Shown here: positions 36,938 through 49,988 of the stretch, one piece after another
Position numbering within the stretch: the first letter of the stretch is position 1
How the letters are laid out: each line of letters opens with the position of its first letter
Origin: Sapria himalayana
Lineage: Eukaryota; Streptophyta; Magnoliopsida; Malpighiales; Rafflesiaceae
NCBI GenBank assembly: GCA_029783825.1
Contig: JAREIK010001332.1
Coordinates: 558,001-622,000 of the forward strand
Reading direction: 5' to 3'
DNA: 64,000 bases
The notes under the pieces: generated by a model
What the model was told of the DNA's origin: nothing
Databases searched by the model: none
The model's input: only the letters and a program-made list of their open reading frames with translations
Program-made: the position numbers and the translations under genes

Positions 36938-38602
36938 CTAAAATTTCATTGTAAGCCAGTCAAAATGCATATGCAACTCATCCCTATCATCTTCATAGTC
37001 GATCATGCATCGCTCGGTATTGGCCAACTGATACCGTATCGCATTACGCATCGTGTCTTGAAATTCCTCCTTCTTTGAGAACAAATTCGAAACTGGTCCT
37101 GAAAATTTAGCTTTATAATCTGGTCGTCTAAGGAAGTAGAATGATGATGTCAATGAACCGACACCATAGACACACATCTTTTCCTTGCCATCAACAGCCG
37201 CATACCTAATATTATTCGTATCAACTGGTGGAGCTGATGAATGAAAACTACCTATTGCACCATCACATGAATTTGAAGTAGACTGAGAATATGCTTGAGT
37301 TGCAGTAGCTAACATTTTCTCATATCTCGCCTAATAACATTTGCTGCACGAGATCTCTTATCAACGAAAGTTTGATCATCATGAGCCTTCGTGTGCGTGT
37401 ATCTGAATAAGCGAGGAGCACTAGGCTTCTTACCTTCATTGCGTCTTTATAATTACACACAATACATATATTAATTCTATTGGAAAAAAAATTATTAGAA
37501 ATGAAAATTAGGCATAATTGAACACATTTCACTAAGTAATAAACATAAAAAGTATAAATTAGAAATAATATCAATGCTCGTTCGTGCTCATGCATAGAGC
37601 GAGATCCACAAGTGTGTGTAGACATGCCACTACCCTCCCCAGCCTGCTCTGAGCGATGATTGTCGCTCTATTTATCACACATCTTCCTATAATTAGGATC
37701 TTCCCATATGCTCCGCCACTCCCTGAAAACATGATCCGTAACACTCAAATCTTTTTCTTTCTTCTTCAACCATTTATCTTTGATCTCGTACACGGTGTTT
37801 TTATACCGACTGGCAGCATCTTTGTAGAACACACTTTTAACCATCTCCTTTGGCTGTGTCTACCTGTAAACTTTATGCAATTATAATTAAAAAAATTTTA
37901 ATAAGTGAACAAAAGAATAAATAAAATATGTAAAAAATTTTAGGTAGTAATATTTACCTTAAATTCTCTCCAAATCATCAATTTGTCTTTATGTGTCAAT
38001 GATTTCCAATTATGTCCATTAGGTTTAAAGGACTTCCTGAAAATTGTCCTCAGAATCCTAGAAATAAAACCAGACGGCTCTAACTTTCTCTTGTAACCCA
38101 ACATTTATTAGCAAATAAGAAATAAATTAATAAATTAATAAATTGATAAATTGATAAATCATTTTTTATGTTTTATATCTTACTAATTATCAATTGTCGG
38201 ATCAAACTGAGCAATAGAAAGAGTCTCGTCTGTAGGGTGCTCTAAGGAAGGCTCTCCAACATCTCCATCCTCTCCCTCCTCTCCCTCCCACGTCTCTTGA
38301 TCATTCATCAAAATCTCAGGACCATTATTTGGATCAGTCAGTTGATGCTGCTACTGCAGTATATTCACAACCTTTTTTATCTACTATGGCGTCTCATCCA
38401 CCCATGACCCTCTATCAGTTTCTGGCATACCCGAGGTCATACTACATATATCATAACTAGTACGACCTTGCAATGTGCTGCCTCTACCTGCTCCAAGTGT
38501 CATATATGTTAAAAATATATAAGGCAATAAAAATAAATAAAAATGATTAACGATTAAAATAACATTAAACTTACTGTCTACCCATTCACGATCGTCTTCC
38601 AT
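36938..38602 (-). pseudogene. TnpA-like (Transposase_24) gene of CACTA 2
   Basis: The start ATG is at 38602 (MEDDREWVD), with a perfect GTAAGT donor after nine codons; the next exon continues as SRGSTLQGRTSYD. An acidic stretch with EGEEGEDGDVGEP lies near 38260. Downstream exons read LMIWREFK (near 37985), YKDAASRYKNTVYEIKDKW (near 37810), REWRSIWEDPNYRKMCDK (near 37690) and SAPRLFRYTHTKAHDD with FVDKRSRAANV (near 37430-37340). This is the DNA-binding Transposase_24 pattern (W-x-x-F...; H/T-H-T-K-x-x-D...FVD-x-R-S). The last exon (37315-36938) is open and Ser/Thr-rich at its start, with AVDGKEKMCVYGVGSL. Two or three in-frame stops near 38380-38340 make it a probable pseudogene unless splicing skips them. 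Confidence 0.78.
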
Positions 38603-38639
38603 GACTAGTTAAAAAAATCAATTTATTTAACAAACGTGA

Positions 38640-40560
38640 TTATCTCTAATTATAGTTATATATAATTATAGAGACATTTATTTAGTTATACAAATATTTA
38701 TATATAGTTATACACATATAGTCTAACATAATGTTGTATGTTGGTATACATGTAATTATAAATATAGTTACATGTGGTTATACACATAGTTACCCATATA
38801 ATTAAATGTATATTTATACATATAGGTTTATATATTTGTTTATTTAATTTTATATATTTATACATATAGTAATGTATAGGTATAGATATAGTAAAATGCT
38901 TTTTTATATACTACTATATACAAATATATATTAAATATAAGCTGTAAATTTAATATTTAAATATATTTATTCATAAAACTTTTATAGTTATACATATAGT
39001 AAGATACAATTATTTATATTTATATATTATTTTACGTATAATATATATAGTTATAAATAGTTATATATAATTAAACATATAGTTATATATAGATATATTC
39101 ATACAAGTAGTTATAAGTAGTTATACATAAATATATACAACATTGTAAACAAATATTTTGATTTTATTATATGAATACATATATGTACAAATAAAGTTAT
39201 ATATAATTATATAGGCATTTATATAGTTATACAAATATTTATATATAGTTATACACATATAGTTTAACATAATGTTGTATGTTGTTATACATGTAATTAT
39301 AAATATAGTTAGATGTGGTTATATATTATAGTTACACATATAGTTAAACGTATATTTATACTTATAGGTTTATATATTTGTTCATTTAATTTTATATATT
39401 TATACATATAGTAATGTATAGGTATTGATATAGTAAAATAATTTTTTATATAATAATATATACAAATATATTTCAAATATAAGTTGAAAAGTATATATTT
39501 AAATATTATTATGTATAAAGCTTTTATAGTTATACATATAGTAAGATACAATTATTTATAGTTATATATTATAATTCATATAATATATATAGTTATAAAT
39601 AGTTATGTATAATTAAATAAATAGTTATATATAGATATATTTATACAAGTGATAAGTAGTTATATATAAATATATACAATGTTATAAACAAATATTTTAA
39701 TTTAATTATATGAATACATATATGTATATATAGTTACAAATAAGGATATGGTAAATTATATAGAGTGTTACATATTTATACAAGTATTTATATATAGTTA
39801 TACACATATAGTTATAAATATGTATGTAGTTAAATATATAATTATATATAACATTTATATACTTATACATTTTGTAAAATATAATTATATATAGTTATAT
39901 ATTAGTATGCATATAGTATATATTTTTTAGAAATGTAGTTATATAAAAGTATACATATAGTTATACATTATTATATAGTTAAAAATTAATCATGTAAAGT
40001 TGTAAATATAGTTTTAAAAATAGTTTACTTTATTATAAATATAGTTATAAATACTTTTATATAAAATGGCATATGATTATATAATTAAACATGTGTATCT
40101 ATATAATATTTGTGAATAAAATATTTTTATAAATGTTACTTAAATATTATTATATTTATATGTAACACTTTTATAAATAATATATAGTATATATATCACA
40201 TTTATATAAACATTATAAATATTCTATATTTATCTAAAAAATAATATGTAATATAAATATTTACAAAATTGTATAATCATTTAATGATACATAATTGTTA
40301 TATAAAAAATTATATAAATAGATAGTTTAATGTAAATGTTGTATAGATATTTATAAACATTAATACATGTGTATAAATATTTATATATAACATTATATGT
40401 TTATATAAACATATCAATGTTTATTTATAATGTAATATGTTTATATTTATTAAAGTATAGACATTTATAAATAATGTCATATGATTATATAAATATATAA
40501 AAGTTTATATATACTATTACATGTTTATAATTTATTCGGATACAACAAAAATATAAATGA
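38640..40560. repeat. AT-rich tandem duplication in CACTA 2 (about 541 bp period)
   Basis: 38650-39185 is repeated at about 39199-39725 with high similarity: for example the word ATGTTGTATGTTG occurs at about 38731 and 39272. A third, partial copy follows to about 39820. The units are themselves built of TATAGTTATA-like words. 39820-40560 is more of the same low-complexity sequence, without clear periodicity. Open frames here (39309) are chance. Confidence 0.8.
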
Positions 40561-41064
40561 TTAACATTAAGATTATTTTTTTCTTAATTTACTGAAGCAG
40601 ATAAATCAATCATTATATATTTTCGCCAGCTATAGAAGGATTGAACAAAATGCAAAATTTTTTATTTGAAATCAAAATCAATTAAACCCTAATATCCTAA
40701 ACAGTAGAAGAACAAAGATTACACTGGAAAATTATAGTTTTCTTAATTGTGTAGAGTCAAAATCATATAGGTTAAATAAAATTGAAGCAAAAATGAAGAA
40801 ATTCGGTGGAGAAATAAAAAAAACTAATACCCAATTATCCTGATAAAATTAAAATTCGATTGTCCTAATAAAATTCAAAAAGATGGAAATATATATAAGC
40901 ATTTTGAAGGAGAAGAACAAAGAAAAATTTACATGGATTAAGAAGAAGAGATAAAATTTGATCAATTTTATGCTTGTAGTCGCCTCTGCTTCAAAAAATG
41001 ACGGAGATACGAATGTATGTAGCTGTTAATGCCTTAGCAAATGAATTTTAAATCAAAAAATTAA
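40561..41064 (-). promoter_or_regulatory. Probable leader/promoter side of CACTA 2
   Basis: Less simple sequence between the AT-rich tandem repeats and the right subterminal array, on the 5' side of the minus-strand gene. It contains no recognised coding sequence; a role as promoter or first untranslated exon is inferred only from position. Confidence 0.35.
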
Positions 41065-42081
41065 ACCTATGAATTACCGACCAAAATTATGGTCGGTAAA
41101 AGGTCGGTAACAACAAGGTTATAAATATTTGGAATGCTACTTTACCGACCAATTTTGATGATAATATATATTTGGTCATTAAATGATTGGTAATTTGTTG
41201 GCAATTTCTATTCACTAATTTCATCATAATTTATAGATTAATTTCTAATCAAATATTTGTCGATATTTGGTTGGGAATTTGGTCGGAAATATTTTTTTTC
41301 CGAAACTCCATTTTGGTCTCTAAATGGTCATAAATTGGTCAGTAGTTACCGACTTAGATATTTAGTCGGCAGTTTGGTTGGTAATTATGAGTTTATATAT
41401 ATTTTGGAAAGTCACTTTACCGACTAATTTTCATAGTAAAATATTTTTGGTCATTAAATGGCCAGTAAATTTTTTAGCAAATTTTTTTCTCTAATATCTT
41501 CCTAATTTACATACCAATTCCTGATCAAAGATATTTGGTTGGTAATTATGGTTGGTATTTGGTCGGAAATTTGATCGGGAATCTTTTTTTTTTTGAAGTC
41601 CCATTGTGGTCTCTAAATGGTCATGAATTAGTCAGTAATTACCGACTTATATATACGATCAGTATTTTGGTCAGTAATTAGGATATTATAAATATGTTTG
41701 AAAACTACATTACTGACCATTTTTTATGGTTATATATTTTTGGTAGTTAAATAGTCGGTAATATTTTGGCAATATTTTTTCGCTAATTCCTTCATAATTT
41801 ACAAACTAATTACCGACCAACAATATTTGGTCGGTAATATATTTTTGGTCGTTAAATGGTCATTAATTTGTCGGTAATTTGTATTTGATAATTCCATCCT
41901 AATTTACAAGCCGATTTTTGACCAAAAATATTTGGTCGTTAATTATGGTCGGTCTTTGGTCGGAAACTTTTTTTTTTCGATATCCTTTTTTGGTCTCTAA
42001 ATGGTCATGATTTGGATGGAAATTACTGACCTAATTTTTAGGTCGGTAATTTGGTCGGTATTCTCATTATTTTTAGTAGTG
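41065..42081. repeat. CACTA 2 right subterminal array
   Basis: About 1 kb of a repeated ~190-260 base module: TTGGTCGGTAAT, TTTTTTTCCGA, GGTCTCTAAATGGTCAT, then AATTACCGACC. At least four modules are visible (near 41080, 41320, 41570, 41950). It ends in TTTTTAGTAGTG. It is longer and more regular than the left array. Confidence 0.88.
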
Positions 42082-42084
42082 ACT

Positions 42085-43456
42085 TGGTAGTTCATTTACT
42101 CATTTTTCATTCATTGATAACCCCAATAATCCATATATTTCTCATACTGAACTCATTTGATGAATTTTCACTTCAAATATCCCCATCTGATTATGTTAGA
42201 TATCATTTCTTTTTTTTAAAAAATTCTACAAAGATGGTATTCATACTTTCTTCCAATTTCATCTTCTCTTCTCTTATTTTCATGATTATTGATACTTTAA
42301 GCCCAAGCTTCCTTGTTTATTGTAGCTCACTATATTGTTTCCAACATTTTTTGATAATTACCCATATTTTTATAGCTCACTCTCATAGTTTCCTTACAAA
42401 TAATTCTCATGATTCCTTATTTTTGGATGATAATGTATTGAGATACTATTGTTGGGTCGAAACACATACCATTTATTTGCATTTGGCTAACTTTTTTTAT
42501 TCTATAAATGGGATCCAAGTCCACCCATTTATATAGATATAAAATATTGATCTTTCCCTATACTCTTTTCATTTCCTCTTAGGTTTCATGTTTCCTTAAG
42601 AGAGCTTCTATCTTCTCTTCAATTATAGTGGATCTTACTCCAATACTCTAGCTTATCTTTTCTCAATAAATAATTCATTAGAGTTTAGTAGTTATTTTTT
42701 GCTAGCTTCTCAAACAAATAATATGTCTTTTCTAATGATTTATTCATAATAGACTCTCTAGCAGCTACATCAACTATGCATCTCATCATATAGATTAGCA
42801 TATTATAGAAAGTTTTGGCTTAGAACTACAACTCAAATCCATATTAAGGACATCTCCTTAACAACTATTTAAAATGATCTCATGCATCATATAGAGTCTC
42901 ATTCTCATCTTGTCAGAACTAACTTATCTTACTCCATAATTAAATAATTTCAGGCAAGAACTTAGTTAGAAAGACTCTTACTAGTTCATCACAACTCTTA
43001 ATGGAGGCATGAGGTAAATACTAAAATTAATCTCATGCTTTATCCCTTAATGAAAGAGGAAATAGACATAATTTTATTATGTCGAGAGTAACTCTATTCT
43101 TTTTTACCATGTCACATAGCTCTAAAAATATCACATGTCTATTAAGATCCTTTGATGCCCTTCTTTTGTACTGATGCTATCATTGTACTGATGCTGTTAA
43201 ACCATAGCTATAAAACTTAGCTTCAACTCAAATAAGTTTGTTTTCATCAGTTGCAATCAAATACCAGAATAACTATCTATCATCATGAGCCTCTAATAGT
43301 CTCCTAAAGTATAGCAATAGATGAGTTATTGGATATTATTACCCTAAGCTCTCTATTATTACTAGTTCCCTCCATAGGATCTTAATCAGCTCTTTGTTTA
43401 ATGATTACTCTTTTAATTTTTTCAATTTCTTGGTCAAAAGGGGTTAGCTTAGTCAT
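42085..43456 (-). pseudogene. Gag of gypsy element A, decayed
   Basis: Candidate start ATG at 43456 (MTKLTPFDQEIEKIKR). Downstream are ELCDMVKKNRVTLDIIKLCL followed by FPLSLRDKA, then KSCDELVRVFLTKFLPE (family form W-DEL-x-x-x-FL-x-KFFP), ENETLYDA.DHFK.LLRRCP, AKTFYNML and VDVAARESIMNKSLEK.YYLFEKL. That is the complete capsid-domain pattern of the plant Retrotrans_gag family. The C-terminal part runs to the LPS^D position where the CACTA element is inserted. Numerous stops are present. The plus-strand frame at 42051-42536 is a shadow. Confidence 0.82.
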
Positions 43457-43678
43457 AGTGTTTTAGCTCATAAAAGGGTGCTTAAAATAAAAAAGAAAAA
43501 AAATAAGGAAAAGGATATAAGCAACACACCAAAATAGAACTATCTACTTTTCAAATAAGTTAATAAGACTTAACATTTAGATTCAAGAAGATTTATCAAA
43601 CTCTATACTATCTAAACTATGAAAAAAGAATCATCCTTTTATTCATGTCAACTCATGTTGACTAACCAAACTAAATAA

Positions 43679-43696
43679 TCTTCGGCAATAGTACCA
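43679..43696 (-). promoter_or_regulatory. Primer-binding site of element A (Asp tRNA type)
   Basis: The minus strand reads TGGTACTATTGCCGAAGA, a degenerate form of TGGCGCCGTTGCCGGGGA, the Asp-tRNA primer site common in Athila/Tat-type plant gypsy elements. It lies six bases inside the LTR edge. Confidence 0.72.
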
Positions 43697-43702
43697 AAAA
43701 TT

Positions 43703-46392
43703 TGTTGTGACTTTGTTATGTTGCCTAAATATGTTAGTTTATTTTTTGTGTCCCAAAAGCTCATAACCAAGAGTATCTTGTTAATAGAGATCCACAAGTG
43801 CTTGGGTCATACGAGTAATAAAGAGAATTTATGTCCAAATATTGATCCCATAGAAAGTATATCAGCATTTTGGTTATTTAATGGCAAGAAAACTCAATTC
43901 TATTGCATTAAATATTCAGATTATGAAATCAATCTTAGATCCATGGGTTTGCTAATTCAATTTATATATTCTATGTTCAAATTAGCTCAAATTATATTAT
44001 TATCATTAAGTATGTCCCAATGGTGGTCCCCTATATGTCTCCTGGGTACATCACTAAAAAGAGAACAAACCATTTTTATTTGAGAGACATTCAAAATCTC
44101 ATACATTTTAGGCAAATTATCAACTACTCTTGATAGTTACCTCATATACATAATCTTATTCTTCAACTTCAAGTATCATAAAGACTAAGAATTGATATAG
44201 TTTGTAAGCATTTGTACTTTTAGTTCCATTAGAACTATACTCACATAATTAATTTATGCTTCCATCAAGTTTTATTAGTGGGGACTATATGAATGAAAAC
44301 AACTCACAAGGGCTATAATCATTTTATAAGTCACAATATACTCAAGCTTGTCCCGAGGACCTCCTCTAATCCTCCTGACTCCTCCTCGGTGACAATTTGA
44401 CTACCATACTAAATGTGAAACTGTTAGAATAATATTTTATATAGTATCTATCCCAATCAAGAACTAGTTCTTCTAAGATGTGTATAATGGATTGATATAT
44501 AAAAATATTTGTACTTTTGGTATCATAAGTGTCATACTTATAATGATTAACATATCTAAATTTTGAGTTTTAATGTTTAGGTTTATTATGTGTATCATAC
44601 TCGGAAGGAATGTAACTTCTTTCTTACTACATGTATAAGTGATTCTCATGATTTACATATTCATAATATTCAAAGCTCTAGTTCAAATTCTATTTAATTA
44701 CTTATACATTAATATTCATAATACAACATAAATCAAAATTCATCCATTAATATAAAAATATCATTATGTCACATAAATAAAGTTGCACAACCTCTAAATT
44801 ATATGCTATATATATATATATATATATTGAATCTACCCTAAATATGGAGGGTTTGAGAGCTACACCCTCAACTTTATAGATTAGCATTAAGTCTTGCATT
44901 TCTTGCTTACTTTTGGAGCACCTAGAAAGTGTGACATTCACCCTTTTGGTTTGGTATCTATATATTGGCTTTTCTTGTTAAATGGAGGAATAAGAAGAAT
45001 GGAGAGCTCTTTGAAATTACTCTATCTTCCTTTTTATACTCGAGCAGTTCTATATTACTTTAAGTAGGACATTGTGAATTTCAGAAGAAAACTACCACTT
45101 TGATATTATCTCTTAAGCTTGAGATCATAATTATATAAAATAGTCATTACTCTAGAATGTAACCCATTATTTCTCTAATACAAAGTCATGGTGTTGAGAA
45201 ATGACCATGACTTTCATTTAATGTCTCTGTAATAAAATTTGTGATGTTATGAAGTGTCATTGACTTTGAGTATTTGTCATTCTTATTCTTAAAAAAAGTT
45301 GTGGTGCTAGGAAAGGCTACAAAGTACAACATTATCAATGATCTCTCATAGCATAATATAGTCGTGATTTTGGTTAATGGTTGTAAAATTGATATTGGTG
45401 TCTCATGATCATTATATGATCATAGTACTGCGAAATGACCATAGTACTAAGAAGGACTCTCATGCGTATCATATGTTGTGATGTTAGAAAATGGCTATGA
45501 GACACAAAATTATCCTTTCATGTGTCTCAAGTGTTTGTAGCACTATGAAATGACTTGGAATTAGTTTTTATTTCTCTCATATATCGTATTATCATGACAT
45601 TGCAAAGATTTCATAGTATTGGCAATTAGCTTGAACATAAAAGCCATATCTTTGCCTTTTTTAGGACAAAAGTCATGATCATGGGGGATTGTTATACTTG
45701 AGTAGTTCCATATATAATATTTCTTATCCCAAATATCACAATACTAAATAAATGCTATGACTTTGGCCTAAATAATTTTGATTCTATAATTTTTTTTAGC
45801 TTAAAAATCATAGCTTTGTAAAAAGGTCATAACTTTGACTTGAAACTTCCAAGGCATATTAAGATAAAGTCATAATGCTCATACATAGTCATGAATGTTA
45901 ACACTAGTGGGGTACTTAGTTATTATAACATAAAATTAAAGTCGCAACATTTAAAAGTTATGAGATAAGTATGACTAATACTACATGATAATTTCACAAT
46001 AACAAAGAATATATTGGATAGTGAAATAATTGTGGCATGAGTTGGTAGGGTCGTGGCATATAAAAATTTATATGGCCAATTAAGTTGAGTTTTGGATAAG
46101 AATAAATGTCTAAACTATGCAAGAATTCATACTATACACCTCAACTAAATACCTCCAAAAACCTATTGATTATATAACTATTCATCAAAATCTGCCAAAA
46201 ATCCAAAGTTATGAAATTGATCCATATTTTTATCATTTCTATAGCTACACATCATTACAAACCACCAAAATATATTAGAATATTTGATAGTTTGAATATA
46301 GAACATCATCAAGTCATCTTTTAAAGTATCTCTCACAAGGAATTCTTCCATTGATGACATGACTTTGTGAGAAATTGACATCATTGCCTACA
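43703..46392 (-). repeat. 5' LTR of gypsy element A
   Basis: Plus-orientation TGTTGTGACTTTG...CCTACA, 2690 bp. It aligns with 31738-35069 without the hAT insertion and carries the uninterrupted insertion site at about 44015. A TA run lies at about 44808-44828. The second half (45180-46080) is rich in GTCATGAC-like motifs. Open frames at 43718, 44747 and 46178 show no family resemblance. Confidence 0.8.
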
Positions 46393-48527
46393 ATTACATT
46401 TGATAAGACAACTTGTTGTGAAGTCATGGCTTCAAGCATTTCTCTCTAGATCTCATTTATTATGACTTTAAAAAAAAGTTGCAACTTTTTCTTAAAATTT
46501 CTATTTTTCTATTTATCATGACTTTGTTTCATGCCACAATTTTCTTCATTTCTTCATCAAGTATAGCCACAACTTCATTAGAAAGGATGACTTTCATTAT
46601 TATAGCTACTAGTTTTTCATTTTTTTCAAATGTTCAATAATTTTATCTATGCCACATCTTTTTCTTCCATCAAATTAATCATTAGCTGTGAACTTTCCTT
46701 TTTTTATACCTCTTTTGCCATCTTCAAAATTCCCTTGATAATTTTTCCATGTATTTGAATTCAGAATTTCATCATTTCATTCTTTTTATTTGCATATTTG
46801 GAGTAGTTTGGCTTTGTTCTTTTACAAGTCATGATTTTGTAGAATGGCATGTCCTCATAATAGTCTTCTTCTTCTTCATGGTCACTTACAATATTTTCTT
46901 CACTCCAAAGTACTTATAGGTCATCTTCTTCTCCATCTTCTATGAACCAATTATCTTTCATGAAGTATTTCCATTAAAAGTCTATGTTCTATCTCATGGT
47001 GATGCATAATAGGTTATCTATTATTCAAAAATCTACCTCATTATAATCTAGATTATGTAGGCTCTTATAGAGGTTAAACTTTACTTATTCTTTGCCCACA
47101 AGAAGTATAAATTCGCCATTCTTGACATCTATCAATTTTTATCTAATGATTAAAAATAGTCATCCCAATATCAACGAAGCATGTTAATCTTCCTCCATAT
47201 TAATTGCAACAAAGATTCATAAGAAATAATTTTTTTTTAACCTTCACCAACACATCTTTAATATTACCTCTCAAAAATTTTATTGATTTGTTAGTCATTT
47301 GAAGTGAGATAGAGGTTGGAGTAATTTGGTAAGGTTCAACATTTACCCTATGAATAATGTCATCAAATTAATACTTGATATTTAGTCACATAATATCTTT
47401 TAGAAAGTGTGCTCATTAATAATGCATGGGGTCATAATACTTCTTGAATATTTCAACTTTATCAGAAGCTGATGTTGTATAATGACACTACACTTATCGG
47501 TATTATTCACTATTTCATATATCTATAACTTTTTCTTCCTACTCATGATATATTTCATTAATTTAATGTAGTTAGTATCTTAGATAAAGCTTCAACAAAT
47601 AGGATATTGACTTTGGAAAAAAGTCATGAATTTATTAGTTATAACTTCTTCTTTTGCTTCAACATTCTTCTTGTTCTTCATATATGCTTGTTACTTATCT
47701 AACTCTTTGTTGCTTCTAATTGTGATATGCAAGCACTTCTTGGATTTATCTCAATATCACTTGGTAATCTATGTATGATTTTATTCTTCATTGATTATAC
47801 TTGTTATCCAAATTGAATCTCAATAATCTTCATTACCTCATTCATATTTTTTAGTCTTGTTTCAATCTATTCTTTTTGGTTCTTTAGTAGATTGTTCCTT
47901 TTTTTGTCTTCATGAGCAAGACAAGTATGTTGTCTTCTAGTGACAACTTTTCTACTTCTTTTAGGTGGTTATAATTGTAGCTCAAGACTCATTGCATTTG
48001 GTATCTCATTGAGCTTTTCCCAAAATATTTTTGGAATTGACCCAAGTTATGTTGTACATTTACATGACTTCCATATGATATATACTCTTTCATTATTATA
48101 CCATAAGATACATGACGTGGCTATTCAGATCTACTAAAAATCATCCACTATGCTGATATTATTATACCATAATTAATTGCCATTAATTGCCCATAGTATA
48201 ATGAGGATTTGATAGTTGGACAACTTGTTCTCCATGACCTCAGTGGTTTCCATTGCTACTAGTTATTTCCATAGTCTCTTTCTTAACTCTCTATCTCAAA
48301 GTTCTCTTATTATTCTCTTAATTTTTGGGCCCATAGGTACTAACTCTATCCCAAAATTTTTATTCACATTAGTGGAGTGACTATAAAACAAATAAAAAAA
48401 TAACGAAATAAAAAAATATAAATACAATCAAACACAAAATATTAGTCATTATCCAAACAATTAGAAATAGAATTATCATTCTACAATGACAATTATATCA
48501 ACTCAAGTTAACTAATTAAACTAAATA
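46393..48527 (-). pseudogene. Gag C-terminus and protease of gypsy element B
   Basis: On the minus strand, the gag tail reads QHTCLAHEDKKRNNLLKNQK, then IETRLKNMNEVMKIIEIQFG and LPSDIEINPRSACISQLE (about 47930-47700), the Athila/Tat pattern of a coiled segment followed by LPSDTEVNP. The protease region follows: INLMTLFI (canonical LGASVNLMPLS) near 47370, then EVILKMCW, NMEEDKHASLILG, KLIDVKNGEFILLVGKE and VKFNLYKSL (about 47290-47080). The active-site Asp-Ser/Gly is lost. 46393-47070 is the downstream linker, acidic (DHEEEEDYYEDMPF) and decayed. RT and integrase are missing, probably removed with the element A insertion or by deletion. Confidence 0.8.
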
Positions 48528-48545
48528 ATTTTTAAAAATGATGCC
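48528..48545 (-). promoter_or_regulatory. Primer-binding site of element B, degraded
   Basis: The minus strand reads TGGCATCATTTTTAAAAA, followed by ATTTAGTTTAATTAGTTAAC. It aligns with the element A primer site and its following ATTTAGTTTGGTTAGTCAAC. The last part of the Asp-tRNA match has decayed. Confidence 0.6.
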
Positions 48546-49988
48546 AAAAATAAGTTGACTTTGATATAGTTCTAAAATTTATCATTTGGGACATTGTTCC
48601 AAAAGTACATTGAGCAATTTTCTTTCATCCATTAGAATTTCATAAGTATATGAGTCATACAAGTAATAAAGTTGACTTAAGTATGTATATCAATCATGTA
48701 TAAATTGTGTAGGTAGTCTAACCAACTAATAGTAAATTAATTGCTACTTGGGTTGACTAGATAGACTTTGATATTTGGAACGATAGTTAGACTGTGGAAA
48801 TGACTCACCACCTATGGATGATGTTATTTTCTTTTGTATTTGGAAAATATTGTATTCATTTGTTGGATGAAGGGTAAATGAGTGTGAAAATACTCTTGGC
48901 ATACAAGGTGCTTATCACCCTTGCAATATTACTACCAATGATAATCTCCTCATAGTTGTGCCCTCGGTATTTCACCACTGAAACCACAAATAACATATAT
49001 CTTCATATGAATCTTACATATACAAGACATATAAGAGAAAATAATTCATGGAATTATCACCACTATTTGTGACTCATCTACTTGCACATATCTCATGACA
49101 TATTTATTATTGTCTATCATGATAGATACATAACTCCCACAATATAGTAAAATCTCTAGGTTAAATAATGTTCTACTTAACTCCCACATCACTCAAATAC
49201 CAATTCTTCTTGAATATGCATAAAAATTTAGTCTTAAATATGTTTGTATTTTTTTGCTTCATAAGTATAATACTTATAATAATTAAACTTACTTCAATCT
49301 TAGGTTTTCTTACATAGGTTTATCTTATGTATTTAGATTAGAAAAGATATCACTTTCTTCTTATCATACCATATGAGTGTGTCCCAAGACATACATATCA
49401 ATATTCACCTAATATATTTATAAACTCATGATATTGTAAAAATCCTAAATTTTAGTTCTATAAAGCATTCACATTCATCAATATCTAAACTATAATATTA
49501 CCACAAATATAAATGTTATCACATCATATCATTAATACAAAATACATAAAACTAATCCTAGATCCTAATTTTGCTAACATATAGAAATAATTTGTATGCG
49601 ATATTTTGAGGGGCAACTCATGAAACTGATGGGTTTTTAATAAAATCCCAGGTGAGGATCTAAGCCACAAAACCTAATCCCTAATAATTATTATTCACAT
49701 CCACCTTGGATTTTCTCTTAATTGAGAGATGGATATTATGCTGCCTAGAGTTTGTTGTTCTTAGCTTAAAATCCAATTCCCCTATCTCCTATTTTTCTTG
49801 AAATCTTTTAGGTATTGCTTTTATACTTTAGAGATCAATGATTATTTAATTTAGGTCATGGTACTAACTTGTAGTCGTGACTTTATTATCTTGTTGGATC
49901 TTTGTTGGAGTATAAAAGTCATGGTGGTAATAAATACCATATATCAAGTAATTTGCTCTAGAACATGATATTTTCGCACTGGGAATCA

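Larger units (their letters stand above)
35839..42081 (-). mobile_element. CACTA element 2, 6.2 kb, inside the gag of element A
   Basis: Left end CACTACTAAAATTCACCGA and right end ...ATTATTTTTAGTAGTG. The 3 bp after the right end is ACT and before the left end ATT; the empty site in element B (TCAATATCACTTGGTAA, about 47752) shows the original ACT, so the left copy has mutated at one base. Both ends carry dense ACCGACC/GGTCGGTAA arrays. One minus-strand TnpA-like gene is present and no TNP2 transposase can be found, so it probably depends on another element. The middle is AT-rich tandemly duplicated sequence. Confidence 0.92.
31738..46392 (-). mobile_element. Ty3/gypsy element A (Athila/Tat-like), minus strand, inside element B
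   Basis: LTRs at 31738-35069 and 43703-46392 share length and sequence. The right one is followed inward by an Asp-tRNA-type primer-binding site and a gag gene on the minus strand. After removing the CACTA element (35839-42081) only about 2.4 kb of internal sequence remains, holding gag but no pol, so A is a deleted, non-autonomous copy. No clean 5 bp target duplication is visible. A and B belong to the same or sister families, as their LTR starts and primer-binding sites align. Confidence 0.78.

Noticed and set aside
42051..42536. 161-codon hydrophobic plus-strand open frame
   Set aside because: It starts inside the CACTA terminal repeat and runs antisense to the gag pseudogene of element A.
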